Assembly (NCBI GenBank): GCA_032622095.1
Contig: CP136062.1
Span: forward strand, 54,791,849-54,855,848
Source of the DNA: Siphonodentalium dalli
Lineage: Eukaryota > Mollusca > Scaphopoda > Gadilida > Siphonodentaliidae
Reading direction: 5' to 3'
Length of the DNA: 64,000 nt
Part shown: piece by piece, positions 42,922 through 53,599 of the stretch
Numbering within the stretch: position 1 is the stretch's first letter
How the letters are laid out: every line of letters begins with the position of its first letter
Notes under the pieces: generated by a model
The model's database searches: none
What the model saw: the letters and a program-made list of their open reading frames with translations, nothing else
Told to the model about the DNA's origin: nothing
Made by a program: the position numbers and the translations under genes

Positions 42922-44354
42922 CAATGGGTGGTTATAGTCATTAACGGGGAACATCAAGATGACCCCATGGGCCAAATGGGTCTAACAAGTGTAAAGCTTT
43001 ACGACCATGATTGTGGTGCCGGATAAATCTTTAACGTCCTGCACGGAGGAGGGGTGGGTCACCGATATTCATACAAAAGTTCGGCAATTTTCCTACATAC
43101 TTAAATGTAAAGTGTTTAGGTATATCGGTGATACGACGAATCCCATGATGTGGTTTATAGTTCCCAAAGTGTTTGCATTCCTAGTCAGAAATGGAGGTCG
43201 GGAAAGGGTACCAAAAATAGGTTTCTTTGTGGCGTTTTTGCTGTTCATTAACAAGCATAATTCCAGCGATGGAGCTGGTGGTGCCCATATCATACTCCAT
43301 CATATCGAGTGAGGTTTTGTTGTGTTCTCATACACAATCAGAATTCCAGCGATGAAGCTGTCGGTGCCGATATCGTATACTCGGTCATATCGAGTGACAT
43401 TTTTCTTATCCATTATGTATGTTTTGAGATTAGAATTTACCGCGACCTATATGGAGCGATGGAGAACATATATAGCATCCGCTAAATATACTATATTTTC
43501 TCGGCGGGTATATCTGACGTGATCATGTTTCGTGCTGAATTGGATGGGACATGGAACAAAGCGATAAACCACTGAACAGGATTTGGAATAGCGTGGAACT
43601 ACAGGTCCCCAGAAGAAACAAATTAACCCCACCTCCAATGACACTTAATCCCATAGAATTAAGTATTATTGGGGTGTGGTAAATTTTTGTTCTTGGTTCG
43701 AACCGGCCGTTTTTTTCTTCGAAGAATATCGCACGTGAATGGTTCGTTTTTTATGTTAAACGAAAACTTAATTATATTCGCCCAACCTAATGTATTAACA
43801 CACTATCCAAATTAAAGCCCGAATTCAAATTGCATGGATATACTTGCACGTTAAAGGGGTATATAAGTTACACGACTTTTCCCGGGTGTGGTATATGCCC
43901 CGGGTGAGGCTCGTATGCGCTCAGCATGACATATAGTCAGAAATCTGCAACTGATGATGATTTATTTTATCAATAACATTTTGGCATCTTTTTAACTCAT
44001 TGGAAGTAATTTCCATAAACATGTCTAAATTCTCCTTTTGGCATAAAATAAAATCTTTTTGTGGGGTACGTTCTTAAACTATTTCAAAATTCCATTTAAA
44101 CTGCTCCATGTAGGGTCCAGCTTCCATCTCAAAGTTCATGTCATTAGAACGAGGAGCAATTTGTCTGCGAGAAATTGGGACCTTGGTCATCATCATATTT
44201 GGCCTCGAATCTTATTTGATATGCCTAGCAGACATCCTCCCCATTCTTTTGACATCCATACAATTATGTACCACCTTCATTATGTGGGGAAATTATATGA
44301 CGGGTTATGTTGACAAACGAAAAGGCCTATGGTTCTTGATTGTTCACGAATCGA
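42922..44354. other. Intergenic stretch, no supported gene
   Basis: A 101-codon plus frame at 43007-43312 has no motif. A short duplicated ATTCCAGCGATG-AGCTG-GTGCC segment occurs at 43260 and 43340. Confidence 0.5.
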
Positions 44355-44878
44355 TGGGTTACCAAGAACCGAATACCGCCAAAAGGTTACCAAGAACCGA
44401 ATACCGCCAGTAGGTTATCAAGAACCGAATACCGCCAACAGGTTACCAAGAGCCGAATACCACCATCATATTACCAAGAACCAAATACCGCCAACAGGTC
44501 ACCAAGAACCGAATACCGCCAACATGTTACCAAAAACGGAATACCGCCAACAGGTTACCAAGAACCGAATACCGCCAACAGGTTACCAAGAACCGAATAC
44601 CGCCAACAGGTTACCAAGAACCGAATACCGCCAACATGTTACCAAGAGCCGAATACCGCCAACAGGTTACCTAGGGCCGAATACCGCCAACAGGTTACCA
44701 AGACCGAATACCGGCAACAGGTTACCAAGAGCCGAATACCGCCAATATGTTACCAAGAGCCGAATACCGGCAACAGGTTACCAAGAAGGGAATATCGGCA
44801 ACAGGTTACCAAGAGCCGAATACCGCCAACAGGTTATTAAGAACCGAATACCGCCCACATGCTACCAAGAACCGAATA
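44355..44878. repeat. 28-bp minisatellite, about 19 copies
   Basis: Unit GGTTACCAAGAACCGAATAC followed by CGCCAACA. The period is not a multiple of three, so each unit shifts frame; the open frames (NRIPPTGYQEPNTANRLPR-like) reflect the absence of stops and are not a supported protein. Confidence 0.92.
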
Positions 44879-44880
44879 AA

Positions 44881-45330
44881 TCGTCACAGTTCCATGTAGA
44901 ATGATTGGCGACATGGCTCCCGGTGGCACTTGGTGGTAATCTTTGGAGTGTATCGTCAGATGTCTCATAGAACAGTATCATGTGACTTCTTATATGACGA
45001 TAGGGACTCAATTTGGCAAGAACATGACCATGTTTATATATTACAGAGCTGGCTTAATTGTGAAAAAAATAGTGACGTTGGTTATAGTGTCTAGTTGTCA
45101 GAAAGTGGCCACTAAGTGTCAGTTTAGTAATAACGTGACCAGTGCAACTCTACACTGTCGATATAGTATTATAGCTACACTGGTGAACGCTCCGAGATTA
45201 ATATATTTCGCATGGTAACCAATAACGTGCCTGATCACACCACACTTTTAGGTTCAAATGCACTGGCTTGCGAAAGAGCATCCGGGCCATCCGAAATACC
45301 ACCACACACCCAAATATACAACTCGATATA
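44881..45330. other. Intergenic stretch
   Basis: Nothing recognised. Confidence 0.5.
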
Positions 45331-45480
45331 ACAACTTGGATGTCGTCATAACGAGTTGTCTGAAGTCGTTATAACGACTTGTAGAAATAAAAACAGCCGT
45401 TATAACATTTTGTAAATTGTTGTACTTGTTGTTATAACGACTTGTTTTTTATTTATACAGTCGTTATAACGACTCCCAAC
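45331..45480. repeat. Cluster of GTCGTTATAACGAC palindromes
   Basis: At least five copies or near copies of the 14-bp perfect palindrome within 150 bp, spaced 25 to 60 bp. Confidence 0.75.
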
Positions 45481-45874
45481 AACCAGGACTGCGGCATGGA
45501 TGTAGCACACATCGTTCTGTTACACCGAGATGGAATCTTAGCAATTCAAACATCGGAGAACAGACCATACAGGAACAGACTCGTGGATTTTGAATTCTCA
45601 CTCCCCGAATTCTCGGTCTATCCCTGATCTATTCTCGGTGTTCGAGTCCTGACATCCGGGCCACGTCTTATGATCTACTGTGTGCGTTCACAGACGAACA
45701 TGGAATCGAACATACACCCATGGACTTTGGTTGACGTGTTTGCGGCGAGAAAGAGCTGTTGTGAAATTTCTAGTCCAAGTTTACTTCGACGTAAACGAGC
45801 TACAGTGAAATTGGTAGGGATAAATAATACTAGTTTACGTTGAAGTATGTTTGTCTTATTGTCTATAGCGAATT

Positions 45875-46119
45875 TTAACCATTTAATGACTGGAGCTTCC
45901 TGAAATTTTGCCAAAACCCTGTGCCAATGCGTTATCATAGGGCCCATCGCATATATAAGAGAATACATTGGCCTAACAATATTTAACAATGACCTTGTAA
46001 GCCAGTGCATTCTCTTATATATGCGAGGCTCCCTATGGGCGACTCGCATATATAAAAGAATGTACTGGCACATGGTCTTTAATGCTGCACCAGCGCAGCT
46101 CCCGCGATGAAAGGGTTAA
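45875..46119. mobile_element. piggyBac-like MITE, CCCTTTCATCG-type ends, with hairpin modules
   Basis: TTAA at 45875-45878 and 46116-46119. The right end is CGCGATGAAAGGG. The left end is worn (CCATTTAATGACTGGAGCT). Two truncated CCAATGCATTCTC-type palindromes lie inside (about 45922-45972 and 46001-46070). Confidence 0.7.
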
Positions 46120-46258
46120 ATGTAAATTCCCGGCTCATTCAAATCACCAATGACGGTAATAATATGTCACAATTTTGAAAGTAATCCGGATTATTCCATA
46201 GAAACAATTATATTTGTTCTGAACTCCACAAGAGATGGCAACTGAAAGTAGTAATTTA
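46120..46258. other. Short AT-rich spacer
   Basis: Ends in A immediately before the TC start of the first Helitron-like element. Confidence 0.6.
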
Positions 46259-46297
46259 TCTATTTTATAAAAAACAAAATTGGAAGATATGTGTGTG

Positions 46298-46336
<39 letters not shown>

Positions 46337-46973
46337 GTGTTCGCGATGGACTCGAAAACGGCCGAGCCGATTTCGATGAAACTTGGTATGTGGGGATACT
46401 TTCGGCAGTGGAGTGGCATGGGCCTATTAATTTGCCAGTGCGACGTGACCTTGACCTTGAAATCGGGTCAATTCAAGGTCAAATCGCGAATTTTGATGGG
46501 ATTTCGACGAAATTTGATATGTAGGGTTACTTTTGTCCACTGGGTGTTTTGGACGGTCAAATCGTGACCCCGACCAGACATTGACCTTCAAAATGATAAA
46601 TTCAAAGGTCAAATCGGGTAAAACCGGATGGATTTCGACGGGTACTTTTGTCGGGTACTTTTGTTATCGGCAGTGTTTTGGACGGGTCAAATCGTGACCC
46701 CACCTCACCTTCACCTTCAAAATGGACAATTCAAAGTCAAATCGCGCAATTCGCCGAAAAGAAAATGATCAATTCAAGGTCAAATCGGGTAAAACCGGAT
46801 GCATTTCGACGGGTTCTTTTGTCGGGTACTTTTGTCCGGGCAGTGTTTTGGACGGGTCAAATCGTGACCCCACCTCACCTTCACCTTCAAAATGGACAAT
46901 TCAAGGTCAAATCGCGCAATTCGCCGAAAAGCAGAGGAGAAACAGCCCGGACGAAGTCGGGTCCACCTGCTAG
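46259..46973 (+). mobile_element. Helitron-like non-autonomous element 1 (type A)
   Basis: It starts TCTATTTTATA after a host A, carries a (TCTG)n run at 46299-46335, and ends with a CCCGGAC-GAA-GTCGGG hairpin (46945-46961), a 9-nt spacer and CTAG (46970-46973). TC start, 3' hairpin and CTRR end are the Helitron signature. No Rep/helicase. Internal text CGATGGACTCGAAAACGGCC and repeated TTGACCTTGAAATCGGGTCA. Confidence 0.8.
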
Positions 46974-47661
46974 TCTCCTATATATTTTGAAGACCTCTGT
47001 CTGTCTGTATGTCTGTCTGTATGTCTGTATGTCATTTATACAAATCTACGATTCTCGACCGATCGGGACGAAACTTGATACGTGTGTGTAGTTTGACCAG
47101 GCGGTCATCGTTGTCGTATTGGCGAGCCCGTGCGACGCCCGTGCTGCGCATGAGCAGACGAGATCTCGGAAACGGGTGGAGCTATCGACTTGAAATTTAC
47201 TATGTGAATGTATCTTTCCCCGGATACGAATTTTATCGGGTCGCCGAGCCCATGCGACGCCAGCTTCCCGCATGCGCAGACCAGATCTCGGAAACGGGTG
47301 GAGCTATCGACTTGAAATTTGCTATGTGAATGTATCTTGCCCCGGATACGAATTTTATCGGGTCGCCGAGCCCGTGTGATGCCAGCTTCGCGCATGCACA
47401 GACGAGATCTCGGAAACGGGCGGAGCTGTCGACTTGAAATTTGGTATGTGAATGTATCTTGCCCCGAATACGAATTTTATCGGGTCGCCGAGCCCGTGCG
47501 ACGCCAGGTTCGCGCATGCGCAGACCAGATCTCGGAAACGGGTAGAGCTATCGACTTGAAATTTGGTTTTTGAATAGCCGGGACAACGTCGGGCTGGGTA
47601 GAGCTATCGACTTGAAATTTGGTTATTGAATAGCCCGGACAACGTCGGGCTCATCGGCTAG
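46974..47661 (+). mobile_element. Helitron-like non-autonomous element 2 (type B)
   Basis: TC start directly after the CTAG of element 1; 3' hairpin AGCCCGGAC-AAC-GTCGGGCT (47634-47653) and CTAG at 47658-47661. The interior differs from type A: three to four tandem units of about 120 bp with GATCTCGGAAACGGGTGGAG and AATTTTATCGGGTCGCCGAG. The start (TATATATTTTGAAGA, CTGTCTGTCTG) is shared with type A. Confidence 0.8.
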
Positions 47662-48303
47662 TCTATTATATATTTTGGAAGATCTGTCTGTCTGTCTGTC
47701 TGTCTGTGTGTTCGCGATGGACTCGAAAACGACCGAACCGATTTCGATGAAACTTGGTATGTTGGGGTACTTTTGGTCGTGGAGTGGCATGGGCCTGTTA
47801 ATTTGCCCGTGCGACGTGACCTTGATCTTGAAATCGGGTCATTTCGAGGTCAAACGCCGAATATCACGAGATTTCGATGAAACTTGGTATGTGGGGGTAC
47901 TTTCGGCCGGGGAGTGGCATGGACCTATTAATTTGCCCGTGCGACGTGACCTTGACCTTGAAATCGGGTCAATTCAAGGTCAAATCGCGAAATTTTATGG
48001 GATTCTGACGAAATTTGATACATAGGGTTACTTTTGTCCACTGAGTGTTTTGGACGGGTCAAATTGTGACCCCGACCTGACCTTGACCTTCAAAATGGAC
48101 AATTCATGGTCAAATCGGGTAAAACCGGATGGATTTCGACGGGTACTTTTGTCGGGTACTTTTGTCGGGGCAGTGTTTTGGACGGGTCAAATCGTTACCC
48201 CACCTGACCTTCACCTTCAAAATGGACAATTCAAGGTCAAATCGCGCAATTCGCCGAAAAGCAGAGGGGAAACAGCCCGGACATAGTCGGGTCCACCTGC
48301 TAG
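47662..48303 (+). mobile_element. Helitron-like non-autonomous element 3 (type A)
   Basis: TCTATTATATATTTTGGAAG start, then the CGATGGACTCGAAAACG body as in element 1; 3' hairpin and CCACCTGCTAG end (CTAG at 48300-48303). Begins with no gap after element 2. Confidence 0.82.
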
Positions 48304-49140
48304 TCTCATATATATATTTGAAGACCTCTGTTTGTTTGTCTCTCTGTCTGTATGTCTGTATGTCATTTATACAAATCTACGATTCTCGATCGATCGGGAC
48401 GAAACTTGGTACGTGTGTGTAATTTGACCAGGCGGTCGTTCTTGTCGTATTGCCGAGCCCGTGCGACGCAAGCTTCGCGCATGCGCAGACCAGATCTCGG
48501 AAACGGGTGGAGCTATCGACTTGAAATATGGTTTTTGAATAGCCCGGAAATCGGGTCATTTCAAGGTCAAACGCCCGAATATCACGCGATTTCAATAAAA
48601 CTTGGTATGTGGGGTTACTTTCGGCCGGAAAGTGTCACGGGCCTATTAATTTGCCCGTGCGACGTGACCTTGACCTTGAAATCGGGTCATTTCAATGTCA
48701 AACGCCCGAATATCACGGAATTTCGATGAAAATTTGTGTCTAGGGAAACTTTCGTATGGGGAGTCTCATAAGCCTATTCATTTGCCCGTGCGACGTGACC
48801 TTGACCTTGAAATCGGGTCAATTCAAGGTCAAATCGCGAATTTTGATGGGATTTCCAATAAATTTGATACATAGGGTTACTTTTGTCCACTGAGTGTTTT
48901 GGACGGGTCAAATCGTGACCCCGACCGTACCTTGACCTTCAAAATGATCAATTCAAGGTCAAATCTGGTAAAACCGGATGGATTTCGACGGGTAATTTTG
49001 TCCGGGCAGTGTTTTGGACGGGTCAAATCGTGACCCCCACCTGACCTTGACCTTCAAAATGGACAATTCAAGGTCAAATCGCGCAATTCGCCGAAAATCA
49101 GAGTGGAAACAGCCCGGACGAAGTCGGGTCCACCTGCTAG
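48304..49140 (+). mobile_element. Helitron-like non-autonomous element 4 (B/A chimera)
   Basis: The first 240 bp is type B (CAAATCTACGATTCTCGATC, GATCTCGGAAACGGGTGGAG). Near 48545 it switches to type A sequence (AAATCGGGTCATTTCAAGGT). It ends with the type A hairpin and CTAG at 49137-49140, followed by host T. The A and T at the outer borders of the whole array fit one original AT target. Confidence 0.8.
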
Positions 49141-50269
49141 TTGTATATATATTTATCACAATTTTTACATAATTTCAAAAGAATGCCAATTCATTTACCT
49201 TGTGAACTGTTTAACAGTTCGAATCTTCTCTATGCGCAAACAAACATTAAATGTGATGTTACTCCTAATGACAAGGCATTTTCTATGCGAAATTTAACAC
49301 AACAGTTAGATTAAAACTATACAGGCTATAGTTATATATGCCACACAACATAGGACTATATGGAGGCCAAATTGCATAGGGTTATAAAGACATGGCATTC
49401 CAGAATGGATTGAATTATTGTGTCAAGTAATTGCCCGATAGTTTGCACGAAAAAGTATTGGTTAAGAAGTCTGTATTTTTGTTACGCTTGTTTAACAACA
49501 GAACATTTATCGTAATTCGTGGACTTGAATACATTTACGCTTGTCACATAAAACACTTACAAATTCTTGACAGGATGTAAGTAGGTCATCATCGATATTA
49601 GTAGATTGTTGAAGTTGTTGCATAATATGATACATTGCAATTCTTTTTCAGAATAAGTCATTATGCTACCTTTTTCATGCAACCCAAGAATACAATCCTG
49701 GTATTCAGGCAATGCTTCACACGTCCTGTGTCCATGACACAGTTCCAGACAATGCCAAATATTTATCAGGTGCATGGTGATAACAAAGACTCCTTGACAG
49801 GCTTCTATTTTTTTCACGAATGGTCGAGTGCAGAATCTATATGTAAAACACTGAATTATATGTTTGCCATGGGGTCGAGTGTAACCTGATATGGTCCCTA
49901 AATGGCGACGTTCGCTTACAGTTAGTTCCAGCTCTCGTGCTAGTATGTTACCACGAGGAAGCGGATACAGGTATACTGTTACAAGCAGCCAGTGCATCAC
50001 GCCTCGTTCGGAAGCTAGTTATTGTTTTATTCAACTGAGGTACATGTCGAAATACTAGAATGTTATGTTTCTCAACAAAATAGGTCATGTGTCATTTCCG
50101 ACATTGCGGACAGTATTGTCCAATGAGGTGTATGAATCCTTGCCTCCTATTCACGCGTTGACAGGCTGCTACTTTTACACACACATATAAAATGAATCCG
50201 TTTGACCTAATAGTCAAAAGCAGTAAAATGCTATGCGACTTTAAATTTGCATCAATTTGTGGGGATTGA
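49141..50269. other. Intergenic stretch with a Cys-rich minus-strand ORF of unknown status
   Basis: A 147-codon minus frame (49557-50000) contains HCLELCHGHRTCEALPEYQ and further cysteines. The C-x3-C-x5-C spacing vaguely resembles a PAN/apple fragment, but I see no confident splice borders, signal peptide or complete domain. It could be a degraded exon or chance. Confidence 0.3.
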
Positions 50270-50960
50270 CTATTTCGAGTAACAGGAACGGAACGAGGAA
50301 CAGGAACGAGTTCCGAGTAACAGAATGACTATTTCGAGTAACAGGAACGAGGAACAGAGATATAAGCTCACATTTCTCGCGTTTTGCTCTATGTAACGAT
50401 ACATATTATACATCATTCGAAAGGTTAGCATAGCCCCTTCATTAATAGTGCAACATTTAGACACTAATATTGCGAACAAAGCGTACACCTGGCCAGGAAC
50501 GGCGAGCGTTGAATAAGAAATTAGCTAAAAACGAAAAAATCCGAGTACCGGGAATCAGGAACAGAGATATAAGCTCACATTTCTCGCGTTTTGCGCTATG
50601 TAACGATACATATTATACATCATTCGAAAGGTTAGCATATCCCCTTCATTAATATTGCAACATTTAGACACTAATATTGCGAACAAAGCGTACATTTGGC
50701 CAGGAACGGCGAGCGTTGAATAAGAAATTAGCTAAAAACTGGAAAAAATCCGACTAACAGGAATCAAGAACAGAGATATAAGCTCACATTTCTCGCGTTT
50801 TACGCTATGTAAAAATACATATTATACATCATTCAAAAGGTTAGCATATCCCCTTCATTAATATTGCAACATTTAGACACTAATATTGCGAACAAAGCGT
50901 ACACTTGGCCAGGAACGGCGAGCGTTGAATAAGAAATTAGATAAAAACTGGAAAAAATCC
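50270..50960. repeat. Tandem repeat of about 195 bp, three units
   Basis: Units contain ATATAAGCTCACATTTCTCG, CATCATTCGAAAGGTTAGCA and CCAGGAACGGCGAGCGTTGA. A diverged single unit lies at 34655-34890. Confidence 0.9.
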
Positions 50961-50967
50961 GACTAAC

Positions 50968-52126
50968 TGGCTGAATCTGGCCAGTTTAGGGGTTAATGTC
51001 GGCACATGTGTTTGGCCGTGACAACCATCCGTGCATATGTGGGTTTCGTTGATACCCGCGCAGATATGGGCACTAGACGCCGCAGGGGCGGTCCGGGATG
51101 GTCCGGGCTGTTATCTTCGTTGGCGGTAAAAATATTCGGCGATGGCGGAATTTTGGGGTTAATTGCCAGGCTTTTGTGGGCGATTCGCCCTTGTTTCTTC
51201 GTGAGAGTAGTCGAGGGTAGTTCCGCAACATATATGTCAGGAGTTCTTAGTCGTACGAGGGCGATACGGGGGTCCGGGCTTTGATTTTTTTTTATTGGGG
51301 GCTGAATCTGGCCAGTTTAGGGGTTAATATCGGCACATCTGTTTGGCCGTGACAACCATCCGTGCATATGTGGGTTTCATTGACACCCGCGCAGATAGTT
51401 TCACTAAAATCGCCACTAGACGCCACAGGGGCGGTCCGGGCTGTTAGCTTCGTTATCGGTAAACATATTCGGCGATGGCGGCATTTTGGGGGTTAATTGC
51501 CAGGCTTTAGTGGGCGACTCGCCCTTGTTTCATCGTGAGTGTAGTCGAGGGTAGTTCCGCAACACATATGTAAGGAGTTATTAGAAGTACGAGGACATTA
51601 GGGAGGTCCGGGCTGTGAGTTTTTTTATTGGGGGCACAATTTTATAATTCTGACTGAATCTGGCAAGTTTAGGGGTTAATATCGGAACTTCTGTTTGGCC
51701 GTAACCATCTTCCGTGTGTATGTGGGTTTCCATGACACCCGTGTACAGATAGGGACACTAACATCACCACTAGACATCACAGGGGCGGTGGGGGCTGGTC
51801 CGGGTTGTTAGCTTCGTTATCAGTAAACCTATTCGGCGATGGCGGCATTTTGGGGGTTAATTGCCAGACTTTCGTGGGCGACTCGCCCTTGTTTCTTGGT
51901 GAGTGTAGTTCCGCAATACATATGTAAGGAGTTATTAGAAGTACGAGGGCGATACGGGGGTCCGGGCTGTGGGTGTTTTTATTGGGTGAACACATTTGTA
52001 ATTCTGGCTGAATCTGGCAAGTTTAGGGGTTAATATCGGTACTTCTGTTTGCCGTGACCATCGTACGTGCGTGTTTGGGTTTCCATGACACACGTGTACA
52101 GATAAGGACACTAAAATCACCACTAG
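50968..52126. repeat. Tandem repeat of about 340 bp, three and a third units
   Basis: Units start CTGAATCTGGCCAGTTTAGG and contain TATTCGGCGATGGCGG and GGGCGACTCGCCCTTGTTTC. The last unit is cut at about 52126, where it joins the Gypsy pol fragment after CACTAGAC. Such an array abutting a pol remnant could come from the element's own untranslated region, but that is inference. Confidence 0.88.
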
Positions 52127-53170
52127 ACAACTGCGTGATCTGGAGAAAGATGATGTCATTGAACGCGTCATAGATTCGGCTACACCCTGGGTGTCACCAT
52201 TTGTTGCTGCACCAAAACCCAGTGATCCGGATCATATTCGTTTGTGAGTAGACGTGCGATGCGCAAATAAGGCAATTCTCAGAGAACGACACGTGTTTCC
52301 GACCCTTCGTGATCTGATCTACGATGTTTAGGATTCTACTCATTTCACATGCCTAGATCTTAGAAAATGCTTTCATCAATATGACCTTTCGCCTATGGCG
52401 ATACAAGCGGTTAAATTTGGGAATCGCGAGTCTCCCGAGATTGTGAATGACTTAATCCGCCAAATGTTATCTGGAATTCCGAATGTGGTGAACATCTCTG
52501 ATGATATTCTGATCCATGCGTCTTCCCAAATGGCACATAACAATATCTTGGCCGCAGTACTAGAGCGCTTAGGGAAGAATGGATTGACCGTAAATAAAAG
52601 TAAATGCCAAATAAATCAGTCGAGCGTCAAATTCTTCGGAATCATCTTCACAAAGGAGGGAATCCGCCAGGACCCTGACAAAATTCACGCTATACGCGAC
52701 ATTCCCGAGCCTAAGAATGCAACAGGGTTAAGATCCTTTCTCGGCATGGCAACTTACTCATCCAGATTTATTCAAAACTTTTCCGATATTACTGAACCAC
52801 TTCGTCAGAAACTGTTTACAAAGAAAAGTCGAAATGGCTGTGGACAAAATCACAGGAAACGTCATTTGAATCCGTGAAGACAAGTTTAACGAGTGACAAA
52901 TGCTTATGCTATTTTGACCCTTCAGCAGAGACATTCTTAACTGTTGATACATCGCCAACTGGTCTCGGAGCGATCCTATCACATAAACAAGAAACAGACA
53001 TTAAAACTGTTGATTATGCTAGTCGTGCCCTAACATCAACTGAGTCAGATAGAGCGCGAAGCTTTGGCTATAGTCTGGGCTATTGAACATTATAGAATGT
53101 ATGTGTTTGGTCAAGCCTTTACTGTATACTCGGATCACCGACCTTTGGAAAGTATTTTTCGGAATGGAAA
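52127..53170 (+). pseudogene. Gypsy reverse transcriptase / RNase H, broken
   Basis: Frame 1 reads QLRDLEKDDVIERVIDSATP, then PWVSPFVAAPK and VDVRCANKAILRERH, typical Ty3/Gypsy RT text. It is interrupted by TGA (52246-52248) and TAG (52329-52331). After LDLRKCFHQYDLSP a block of the palm seems missing before VKFG. The catalytic motif reads NISDDILIH, where (Y/F)xDD is usual. The 160-codon open part is 52395-52877. RNase H follows in another frame (FLTVDTSPTGLGAILSHK, 52920-52980), and a further frameshift near 53060 precedes ALAIVWAIEHYRMYVFGQ and YSDHRPLESIF. Non-functional. Confidence 0.88.
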
Positions 53171-53599
53171 CTCGTGACCGTCAGCTCGAGTCGATAGGTG
53201 GTGTCTACGAATTCAAGAATACGACTTTGTTGTCAAGTATTTCCCAGGTTCGAGCAATCCTGCTGATTTCGTATCTCGATTCATTTCTGATATCCAATCA
53301 GGGTGCACCGATTCCAAACTATGTAAAGTGGCTGAACAATTCATAAACTACGTTGCGTTTGAGACCACACCGAAATCAATCTCATTAGAACAGATCAAGG
53401 AAGCAGCAACAAAGACTGACGCGACAATTCAGGAAGTTATTAGACTGTTGAGTAATAATCATTGGAATGAACTTGACAAGAAAGACTACTCATGTGCGCA
53501 TGTTAATATCAAGACTCTAAGGTCATTCCGCCATGTTTCAAACCAGCTTGCATATACTCTAGTGACCATAATCTTCTTCTTTGAGGTGTGCAAATTGTA

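Noticed and set aside
44329-44904. Plus-strand frames of 166 and 191 codons with NRIPPTGYQEPNTAN repeats
   Set aside because: The 28-bp period shifts frame each unit, giving open frames in more than one register; no start context, domain or splice support.
46280-48729. Several frames of 75 to 147 codons within the Helitron-like array
   Set aside because: They translate repeated non-coding element text (TGACCTTGACCTT, TCTG runs); no Rep or helicase motif is present.
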